From an uncultured Novosphingobium sp. (GTDB lineage Bacteria > Pseudomonadota > Alphaproteobacteria > Sphingomonadales > Sphingomonadaceae), in NCBI GenBank assembly GCA_938005655.1, contig CALLNA010000094.1, forward strand, positions 1-5,603: a stretch of 5,603 bases of DNA, written 5' to 3'. Within the stretch, counting starts at the first letter, position 1. Every line of letters starts with the position of its first letter. Under the pieces are notes generated by a model. That model saw only the letters and a list, made by a program, of their open reading frames with translations. It searched no databases and had not been told where the DNA came from. The position numbers and the translations under genes were made by a program. Below are positions 1 through 4,801 of the stretch, piece by piece.

Positions 1-67
1 GCCTACACTGTCGGGTGGCCGGGCCGGGGGAGTGGGCCGGCACCGCTTCCACGCATGTGGATCAGAG

Positions 68-1000
68 TCAGGTCAGCCGTTCCACCAGCTCCAGCGATCG
101 CTCCCACAGCAGCCGCGCCGTTTCCGGATCGGCGACGCCGGGGTCGTAGCCCGACCAGGCGTGGGTCTCCGGCCCCACGGGGAGCGCCTCGGCGCAGTCT
201 TCCAGCACCAGGCCGCCGCGTCCGGCGAGTTCCGGTGCGGTCGCGGCCCAGACGCTGGTCGCGGCGGCCTGGGCGGCGGTCTTGACCATCGGATCGACCG
301 AGCCGTCTTCGCGGATGAAGCCGATCCGGCGCTTCAGCGCCTCGCCGTGGAAGCGCTGCAAGCCGGTCAGCGCCGAGCCGGGCAGGACGGCATTGGCGAC
401 GATCCCCACCCCGCTCCAGCGCCGCGTCGCCTCCTGCGCGAAAAGGATGTTGGCGCTCTTCGATTCGGCATAGGCCGCACCGTCGACGTGCGGCCGCGCG
501 GTCCATTGCAGGTCGTCGAGCCGCACCGGCATCCCCTTGTGCGCCGCCGAGCTGACCACGACGATCCGCGCCCCGCGCAGCGCCATCTGCGCGCGCAGCA
601 GGTGGGCGAGATGGAAATGCCCGAGGTGGTTGGTGGCGAAGCGCACGTCGAGGCCGTTGGCCAGGTGCGCCTCCGGGGTCTTGGAGACCCCGGCATTGGC
701 GAGCAACACGTCGACCGGCCCCGTCACCCGCGCGGCGAAGCGCGCGACCGAGGCGAGGTCGGCGAGATCCAGCTCCAGCGCCGCGATCCGCCCCCGCGCG
801 CCCCGCGCCAGGTCGGCGGCCAGGGCCTCACCCGCCGCCCGCCGACGCACGCCGAGCACCAAGTCCGCGCCGGTCGCGGCGAGCGCCCGCGCGGTCTCGA
901 CGCCGATGCCCGAAGCAGCGCCGGTCAGCACGACCTGGCACCCGGAGAGGTCCGCCGCGGCGGCCACCTCGGCCGCGGTCGTGCGCCGGTCCCAAGGCAT
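68..1000 (-). CDS. SDR-family NAD(P)-dependent oxidoreductase
   Basis: This 310-residue protein is a short-chain dehydrogenase/reductase, a cytosolic Rossmann-fold enzyme that reduces or oxidises a carbonyl/alcohol with NAD(P)(H). Visible motifs are the dinucleotide loop TGAASGIG at residues 26-33, NAG at 102-104, the structural Asn in TNHLGHF (N124), the catalytic Ser in VVSSAAH (S151), and Y177xxxK181 in YAESK. The NHLGHF and VVSSAAH wording and the late GGLVLEDC segment (262-269) resemble the retinol-dehydrogenase/WW-oxidoreductase-like branch, so a lipophilic alcohol or aldehyde substrate is plausible but unproven. I chose the ATG at 1000 because it overlaps the upstream sulfotransferase stop (TGATG). 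A TTG one codon earlier is possible but less likely. There is no good SD sequence before the start, which fits reinitiation by ribosomes finishing the sulfotransferase. The family is certain; the reaction is not. Confidence 0.93.
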   Translation of the reverse strand: MPWDRRTTAAEVAAAADLSGCQVVLTGAASGIGVETARALAATGADLVLGVRRRAAGEALAADLARGARGRIAALELDLADLASVARFAARVTGPVDVLLANAGVSKTPEAHLANGLDVRFATNHLGHFHLAHLLRAQMALRGARIVVVSSAAHKGMPVRLDDLQWTARPHVDGAAYAESKSANILFAQEATRRWSGVGIVANAVLPGSALTGLQRFHGEALKRRIGFIREDGSVDPMVKTAAQAAATSVWAATAPELAGRGGLVLEDCAEALPVGPETHAWSGYDPGVADPETARLLWERSLELVERLT

Positions 1001-2154
1001 CAATAGGCCGCGGTCGGCACATCGTAGCGCTCGGAATAGAACCGGACCCGCTCGCGCAGCGCGGCGGGATCGAGCCCGAAGTCGGCGGCGTCGTAGGCGT
1101 GCCCGCCGTGCTTGTCGCGCGGGGTGTCGCGCCGCCAGGCCTCCATCCGCGCCCGCGCCTCGGCGGTGAACTCCTCACCGAGGAAGGCGTAGAGCCGGTC
1201 GAGCACCGGGAAGGGGTCCTTCTGGAACGGGGCGAAGTAGATGTCGAAAAACCGCGCCTCGTTGCCGCGCGCGCGGAAATCGATCATCCGGCGCATCCCG
1301 AGCTCGGTCCAGTCCAGGCTGAGCTCGCCCAGCCAGCGCTTGTCGGGCGCGTCGGCGGCGGCCTTGTGCATCTCGTAGTAGAGGTCCGAGACCGAGGGGA
1401 TCACCGCCGCCACGTCGCGGTGGGTCATGCAGTAGCGCGCGTCGGGAAAGACCTGGTCGAGCGCGTCGACGAACAGGATGTAGGTCGGGTTCTTGAGCCG
1501 CCAGCGGGTCGGCGGGCAGCGCCATTGCAGCAGCTTCAGCACCCGCTTCACGTATTCGAAGGTCGGCACCAGGTCGGCCTGGTGGTTCAGCCATTCGACG
1601 TAGCTCGGGATATGGTAGGACGCCTGGAAGATCTGCGACCTGAAGTCGTAGCCCATGGTGAGCTGGTCCTCGACCGGGCTGGTCGCGGTCGAGGGCAGCA
1701 TCTGCTTCATCCGCGGCGTCACCCGGTCGCGGCGGTCCATGTGGGTCTGCATCACGGCGATGCGCGGATCGGTCTCGTAGGTCGCGCGCTCGGGCGGCGG
1801 GGTCGGGTTCATCCCCTCCCAGTTGCGCATGACCCGCGCCGCCGGGTCCTCGCCGAGCAGGCAGTGCAGCGCGGTCGAGCCGGTGCGCGGCAGGCCGAGG
1901 ATCATCAGCGGGGCGACGATCTCCTGCGCGTCGATCGCGGGATGGCGCGCGTACCAGTCCTCGATCTCCAGCCGCTTCATCAGCAGCATGACGATCATCC
2001 CTTCGAGCTGGGCGATCCCGGCCTGGTTGAGGTTCGCCTCGCTCCGCGCCGAGGCGATCAGCCGCTCCAGCCCCTCGCGCCAGGTGTCTCCGCCCAGTTC
2101 GCCCAGCCCGGTCGCCTGCCGGGCGCGCTCGATATAGGCCTCTGCCTGCTCCAT
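1000..2154 (-). CDS. Sulfotransferase family protein (Sulfotransfer_3-like)
   Basis: This 384-residue protein belongs to the PAPS-dependent sulfotransferase superfamily, which moves a sulfonate group from PAPS to an acceptor hydroxyl or amine. The 5'-phosphosulfate loop is clear: LMILGLPRTGSTALH at residues 83-97. A second conserved block, RWRLKNPTYIL (217-227), is followed by YCMTHRDVAAVIPSVSDL (241-258), where R246 and S254 sit where the family binds the PAPS 3'-phosphate. The N-terminal 80 residues are helical-looking and lack a signal peptide, so the protein is probably cytosolic. The reading frame is open back to 2385, but the upstream part is arginine-rich, low-quality sequence. The adjacent ATGs at 2157 and 2154 follow GGAGAGG, and the second has the better 6-nt spacing to GGAG. 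It is coupled to the downstream SDR gene, which suggests both act on one pathway. The acceptor is unknown. Confidence 0.9.
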   Translation of the reverse strand: MEQAEAYIERARQATGLGELGGDTWREGLERLIASARSEANLNQAGIAQLEGMIVMLLMKRLEIEDWYARHPAIDAQEIVAPLMILGLPRTGSTALHCLLGEDPAARVMRNWEGMNPTPPPERATYETDPRIAVMQTHMDRRDRVTPRMKQMLPSTATSPVEDQLTMGYDFRSQIFQASYHIPSYVEWLNHQADLVPTFEYVKRVLKLLQWRCPPTRWRLKNPTYILFVDALDQVFPDARYCMTHRDVAAVIPSVSDLYYEMHKAAADAPDKRWLGELSLDWTELGMRRMIDFRARGNEARFFDIYFAPFQKDPFPVLDRLYAFLGEEFTAEARARMEAWRRDTPRDKHGGHAYDAADFGLDPAALRERVRFYSERYDVPTAAY

Positions 2155-2157
2155 CAT

Positions 2158-2164
2158 CCTCTCC
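2158..2164 (-). promoter_or_regulatory. Ribosome binding site of the sulfotransferase gene
   Basis: GGAGAGG (read on the minus strand) lies directly before the twin ATG ATG at 2157 and 2154. GGAG is 6 nt from the second ATG and 3 nt from the first. This decides the start and argues against the longer open frame reaching 2385. Confidence 0.7.
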
Positions 2165-2263
2165 GCCGGTTCCTGCCGTTGCCGTCCAGATGCCCGCGCG
2201 CGGTGCGGATGGCCAGCGCGGGCCGCATCACCCCGCCGATATCTTCGCCCCGGCAGCCGGGCC

Positions 2264-2277
2264 GCGATTGGCGATTG
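2264..2277. repeat. Tandem direct repeat GCGATTG x2 in the divergent promoter region
   Basis: Two perfect 7-nt copies of GCGATTG lie head to tail at 2264-2270 and 2271-2277. The second copy overlaps the proposed -35 box TTGCGG (2275-2280) of the XdhC gene. The location between two divergent genes makes a regulator-binding site possible, but a chance repeat in a short intergenic region is not excluded. Confidence 0.5.
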
Positions 2278-2304
2278 CGGCCGGGCGCGACGTTTCGCTA
2301 CACT
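2275..2304 (+). promoter_or_regulatory. Putative promoter of the XdhC-family gene, leaderless type
   Basis: A -35-like TTGCGG (2275-2280), an 18-nt spacer and a -10-like TACACT (2299-2304) precede the ATG at 2312 by only 7 nt. Transcription would therefore begin at or within a base or two of the start codon. No SD-like sequence precedes that ATG, which agrees with a leaderless transcript. The boxes are read by eye, and the start site has not been mapped. Confidence 0.5.
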
Positions 2305-2311
2305 GTGGCTC

Positions 2312-3160
2312 ATGACCGACATGCCCTGGGACGACGACAGCGAGGCCCTGTTCGCCAGCGCGGCGAGCGGCGGCGCGCTGTGCACCGTGACTGCGATCGA
2401 CGGCTCGTGGTCGCGGCGCCTGGGCGCGCAGCTCGCGGTCCTGCCCGACGGCTCGACCCGCGGCTCGCTGGCCGACGGCTGCCTGGAAAAGGCCCTGGCG
2501 ACCGAGGCCCTGGCCGGCGGCCCGGCGCGGGTCCTGCGCTACGGCCAGGGCTCGCCCTTCCTCGACATCCGCCTGCCCTGCGGCAGCGGGATCGAGGTCA
2601 TGGTCGATCCCGCGCCCGACCGCGCCGCCCTGACCGCCGCCTGCGCCGCCCTGACCGGGCGGCGCCCGGCCGAGCTGGCGGTGGGCATGACCCCGCAAGG
2701 CCCCTTCGTCCGCCGCTTCCTCCCCAAGCTGCGCCTCGTGGTCCTGGGCAGCGGGCCGGAGGTGCGCGCCCTCGCCCGCCTCGCCGCGGCGCAGGGGATC
2801 GACTGCCTGGTCGCCGGGCCCTCCGGCGAAGGCGACAGCGACCGGACGATCGCCCTGGGCCAGGCGCCCGACCTGCCGGTCGACCCCTGGACCGCGATCG
2901 CCGTCCTGTTCCACGACCACGAATGGGAGCGCTCGATCCTGCCCTGGGCGCTGGCGACGCCCGCCTTCTACGTCGGCGCGCAGGGCGGGCGCGGCGCGCG
3001 CGAGACGCGGGCGGCGATGCTGGCCGAGACGGGGTGGGCGCCCGAGGAGAGCCGCCTGCGCAGCCCGATCGGGGTCTTCGCCCATGCCCGGACGCCTTCG
3101 GTCCTGGCCCTGTCGATCCTCGCCGAGATCGTCGCCGAGCACGAGAAGCTGCTCGGCTGA
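2312..3160 (+). CDS. XdhC/CoxI-family protein (molybdoenzyme maturation factor-like)
   Basis: This 282-residue cytosolic protein resembles XdhC, which binds molybdenum cofactor and helps its sulfuration and insertion into xanthine-dehydrogenase-type enzymes. The N-terminal XdhC_CoxI domain covers about 20-100, with CTVTAIDGSWSRRLGA (24-39), GSLADGCLE (51-59) and CGSGIEVMVDP (90-100). The C-terminal Rossmann-like domain starts with LRLVVLGSGPEV (140-151) and ends with YVGAQGGRGARETR (220-233) and SPIGVFAHARTPSVLALSI (251-269), the family's closing PIG...RTP...SI block. The usual SGGC motif reads ADGC, so the cysteine is kept but a serine and a glycine are replaced. Length is normal for a two-domain XdhC. 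No molybdoenzyme subunit or MobA-like gene is nearby, so the client enzyme must be elsewhere or the protein has another role. The start at 2312 has no SD but follows a promoter-like element; ATG 2321 is an alternative. Confidence 0.85.
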   Translation: MTDMPWDDDSEALFASAASGGALCTVTAIDGSWSRRLGAQLAVLPDGSTRGSLADGCLEKALATEALAGGPARVLRYGQGSPFLDIRLPCGSGIEVMVDPAPDRAALTAACAALTGRRPAELAVGMTPQGPFVRRFLPKLRLVVLGSGPEVRALARLAAAQGIDCLVAGPSGEGDSDRTIALGQAPDLPVDPWTAIAVLFHDHEWERSILPWALATPAFYVGAQGGRGARETRAAMLAETGWAPEESRLRSPIGVFAHARTPSVLALSILAEIVAEHEKLLG

Positions 3161-3195
3161 AGCCGTCCCACCCCGGCACACCCCCGCCGCGGTCC

Positions 3196-3261
3196 TTGAC
3201 CCGGCCGGGCCAAAGCGTGCTTTCCGAAACCCTGACGCCCGGATTCCAATGGGCGCAAAAT
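3196..3261 (+). promoter_or_regulatory. Possible promoter region of the PEP-CTERM gene
   Basis: Two candidate promoters can be drawn. One has TTGACC (3196-3201), a 17-nt spacer and a poor -10, GCTTTC (3219-3224). The other has CTGACG (3232-3237), an 18-nt spacer and CAAAAT (3256-3261). The stretch is visibly less GC-rich than its surroundings, which supports a regulatory role. Two small palindromes lie inside it: CCCGGCCGGG (3200-3209) and AAAGC-GT-GCTTT (3212-3223). I cannot choose between the two promoters. Confidence 0.3.
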
Positions 3262-3275
3262 GGGTTCGTTCCGTC

Positions 3276-3446
3276 ATGTCGCTCCGAATGGCCTGTGCCG
3301 CCCTGGTCCTGACGCTGTGCAGCGCCGCCCCGGCGCTCGCCGGCAACAGCTCGGCCGTGCCCGAGCCGTCGACCTTGGCGCTGTTCGGGCTCGGCGCGAT
3401 CGGCGTCATCATCGGCCGGCGCGGGGGCCGCTCGCGCCGGGATTGA
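3276..3446 (+). CDS. Minimal PEP-CTERM sorting domain protein
   Basis: This 56-residue protein is almost entirely targeting signals. Residues 1-22 are a Sec-type signal peptide (n-region with R4, hydrophobic ACAALVLTL, cleavage likely after APALA at 22). Only about five residues (GNSSA) remain before the PEP-CTERM sorting signal: VPEPS (28-32), a hydrophobic segment (33-47), then RR and a basic tail ending SRRD. In this family the signal is recognised at the inner membrane by an exosortase, which cleaves near PEP and passes the protein toward the outer surface. No exosortase is in the window. ATG 3249 would give 65 residues and has a weak GGA 5 nt upstream. I prefer 3276 because codons 3249-3275 have mixed, AT-containing third positions unlike the rest. 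The gene lies between the XdhC gene and hisE, with 115 and 58 nt gaps. What the tiny mature peptide does is unknown. Confidence 0.8.
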   Translation: MSLRMACAALVLTLCSAAPALAGNSSAVPEPSTLALFGLGAIGVIIGRRGGRSRRD

Positions 3447-3504
3447 GGCGGGGCCGGGCAGCGGCGGACTTGACCGCGCGGACCCGGCGAACCATGCCAG
3501 CGCG

Positions 3505-3822
3505 ATGACCGACACCCTCTCCCAGCTCGAGGCGACGATCGCCCAGCGCCGCGGCGCCGATCCCGCCGCCAGCTACGTCGCCAAGCTCAACGCCCGGGGC
3601 CTGCCCAAGATCGCCCAGAAGGTGGGCGAGGAGGCGACCGAGACGGTCATCGCCGCCCTCGCCGGCGACCGCGCCGAGCTGGTCGGCGAGGCAGCGGACC
3701 TGCTGTTCCACCTCCTGGTCCTGCTCGGCGCCAGGGACGTGCCGCTGGCCGAGGTGCTGGCCGAGCTGGACCGCCGCGAGGGGACCTCCGGAATCGCCGA
3801 GAAAGCTTCGAGGACCAACTGA
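3505..3822 (+). CDS. hisE: Phosphoribosyl-ATP pyrophosphatase HisE
   Basis: This 105-residue protein hydrolyses phosphoribosyl-ATP to phosphoribosyl-AMP and pyrophosphate, the second step of histidine synthesis, in the cytosol. It is an all-helical MazG-like pyrophosphohydrolase. Diagnostic blocks are SYVAKL (23-28), KVGEEATETVIAAL (39-52) with the Mg-binding glutamates E42, E43 and E46, EAADLLFHLLVLL (62-74) with E62 and D65, and the C-terminal RREGTSGIAEKASR (90-103). It is a stand-alone HisE, with no HisI fused to it. The ATG at 3505 lacks a clear SD sequence. A four-codon reading frame ending in the ATGA of this start lies just upstream (3494-3508). The stop overlaps the next gene's ATG (TGATG). 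In many relatives hisE follows hisF, but here it follows a PEP-CTERM gene and no other his gene is visible. Confidence 0.95.
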   Translation: MTDTLSQLEATIAQRRGADPAASYVAKLNARGLPKIAQKVGEEATETVIAALAGDRAELVGEAADLLFHLLVLLGARDVPLAEVLAELDRREGTSGIAEKASRTN

Positions 3823-4199
3823 TGCCGATCGACCCCAGCCTGCCCTACGACGACCAGAACGTCTTCGCGAAGATCCTGCGCGGCGAGCTGCCGTGCAGCA
3901 AGGTCTACGAGGACGACTGGGCCTTCGCCTTCAACGACATCCGCCCGCAGGCCCCGGTCCACGTGCTGGTGATCCCCAAGAACGCCTACGTGAGCTGGGA
4001 CGACTTCACCGCCAAGGCCCCGGCCGAGGAGATCGCCGGGTTCATGCGCTCGGTCGGCGAGGTCACGCGCCGGCTCGAGCTCGACCGGCCGGGCTACCGC
4101 CTGATGGTCAACATGGGCGGGCACGGCCACCAGGAGGTGCCGCACCTCCACGTCCACATCTTCGGCGGGCGGCAGTTCTTCCACATGATCTGCGACTGA
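3822..4199 (+). CDS. HIT-family (Hint-like) nucleotide-binding hydrolase
   Basis: This 125-residue protein is a histidine-triad protein of the Hint branch. These small cytosolic homodimers bind purine nucleotides and hydrolyse AMP-linked phosphoramidates. The N-terminal half shows the Hint pattern NVFAKILRGELPCSKVYEDD (13-32), then AFNDIRPQAPVHVLVIPK (36-53). The triad is H108-L-H110-V-H112-I-F, where the middle histidine H110 is the expected nucleophile, preceded by GQEV-like HQEVP. The C-terminal tail after GGR (QFFHMICD) is short and aromatic, and I cannot match it to a standard ending. The start overlaps the hisE stop and has an excellent SD, GAGGA, 7 nt upstream, so it is co-transcribed with hisE and probably translationally coupled to it. 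This hisE-HIT pairing is common in alphaproteobacteria. The physiological substrate is unknown. Confidence 0.93.
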   Translation: MPIDPSLPYDDQNVFAKILRGELPCSKVYEDDWAFAFNDIRPQAPVHVLVIPKNAYVSWDDFTAKAPAEEIAGFMRSVGEVTRRLELDRPGYRLMVNMGGHGHQEVPHLHVHIFGGRQFFHMICD

Positions 4200-4213
4200 A
4201 TCTGCTGAATCTG
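4196..4213. repeat. Tandem 9-nt repeat CTGAATCTG x2 across the HIT stop codon
   Basis: CTGAATCTG occurs at 4196-4204 and again at 4205-4213. Because the unit is nine bases, the TGA stop at 4197 is repeated in frame at 4206, giving the HIT gene two tandem in-frame stops. A small slippage duplication is the simplest explanation. Confidence 0.6.
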
Positions 4214-4276
4214 CGGCCGGCAGCGCCAAAACAGGGCCGAAACGGGGCTGATCCGAGCCGATCGCTGCGCCACGGG

Positions 4277-4306
4277 TTGCCCTGCGACTCGCGGTTTGGC
4301 TACAAG
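4277..4306 (+). promoter_or_regulatory. Putative promoter of the ybgC-tol operon
   Basis: TTGCCC (4277-4282), an 18-nt spacer and TACAAG (4301-4306) lie just before the ybgC ATG at 4316, so the leader would be only a few bases long. No SD is present before that ATG. Spacing and -10 wording parallel the element before the XdhC gene (TTGCGG, 18 nt, TACACT). It lies in a 116-nt gap that would separate the Tol operon from hisE-HIT. It is read by eye and no start site has been mapped. Confidence 0.45.
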
Positions 4307-4315
4307 CCTGGCGTC

Positions 4316-4801
4316 ATGACGGCGACGACCTCTCCCTGGCCCGAACCTCCGGGCGGCCGCTTCGACGGCCCGCTGCACCGCTTCGCGGTGCGCGCCTATT
4401 TCGAGGACACGGACCTGTCGGGCGTGGTCTATCACGCCAACTACCTGCGCTGGTTCGAGCGCGCCCGCTCCGACCTGCTGCGCCTGCTCGGGATCGACCA
4501 GCGCGCCGCGCAGGAGGCGGGCGAGGGCGCCTATGCGGTGTCCGAGCTGTCGATCCGCTACCTGGCCCCGGCCCGGCTCGACGACGTCGTGCTGATCGAG
4601 ACCGCGACCGAGGCGCTCGGCGCGGCCAGCGCCCGGATGCGCCAGCGCGCGCTGCGCGGGGGGACCCTGCTCAGCGAGGCCCGCCTGCGCGTCGGCTTCG
4701 TCGGCCCCGACGGCCGCCCCCGCCGCCAGCCCGCGCCGTGGCGCGCGGCCCTTGCCAATCTTGGCGCCAACATCGTTCCTGCCTCCGAAGGATCAGAATG
4801 A
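4316..4801 (+). CDS. ybgC: Tol-Pal system-associated acyl-CoA thioesterase YbgC
   Basis: This 161-residue hotdog-fold protein of the 4-hydroxybenzoyl-CoA thioesterase family hydrolyses acyl-CoA thioesters at the inner face of the cytoplasmic membrane and is usually encoded first in the tol-pal operon. The signature is FEDTDLSGVVYHANYLRWFE (29-48): D33 is the likely catalytic Asp, and H40 sits in the conserved YHANY. ERARSDLLRLLG (48-59) follows, as expected for YbgC. The ligand-facing strands continue through YAVSELSIRYLAPARLDD (73-90). The N-terminal 20 residues and the C-terminal 25 are family-extra. The frame is open far upstream through the HIT gene, but similarity begins near residue 20, and ATG 4316 follows a promoter-like element. 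The stop overlaps the tolQ ATG by 4 nt (ATGA). The family and context agree strongly; the exact acyl substrate is not visible. Confidence 0.93.
   Translation: MTATTSPWPEPPGGRFDGPLHRFAVRAYFEDTDLSGVVYHANYLRWFERARSDLLRLLGIDQRAAQEAGEGAYAVSELSIRYLAPARLDDVVLIETATEALGAASARMRQRALRGGTLLSEARLRVGFVGPDGRPRRQPAPWRAALANLGANIVPASEGSE

Noticed and set aside
14..60. Possible terminator after the SDR gene (bulged GGTGGCCGG/CCGGCACC stem and a small TCCAC-GCAT-GTGGA stem)
   Set aside because: Stems are short or bulged, no T-tract follows on the minus strand, and such dyads are frequent in GC-rich DNA.
32..1006. 324-codon plus-strand open frame opposite the SDR gene
   Set aside because: The minus-strand SDR has complete family motifs; the plus frame shows none and looks like an antisense shadow.
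2155..2385. N-terminal extension of the sulfotransferase to 2385
   Set aside because: The extra 77 residues are basic and low in structure, overlap the XdhC start on the other strand, and the strong GGAGAGG sits just before the twin ATG at 2157/2154.
1099..3312. 737-codon open frame on the plus strand across the sulfotransferase and XdhC genes
   Set aside because: It has no recognisable domain, is rich in Arg/Ala/Gly/Pro as expected for a shadow of GC-rich genes, and lies over two well-supported genes on opposite strands.
3276..3341. Lipoprotein signal (lipobox) at LTLC in the PEP-CTERM protein
   Set aside because: The residue before the Cys is Leu rather than Gly, Ala or Ser, and a normal APALA cleavage site follows.
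2228..3412. 394-codon minus-strand open frame opposite XdhC and the PEP-CTERM gene
   Set aside because: No motif, biased composition, and it covers two plus-strand genes with clear family signatures.
3470..3504. Leaderless promoter for hisE based on TTGACC exactly 35 nt before the ATG
   Set aside because: The matching -10 position reads CATGCC, only two matches to consensus, so the -35 match alone is not enough.
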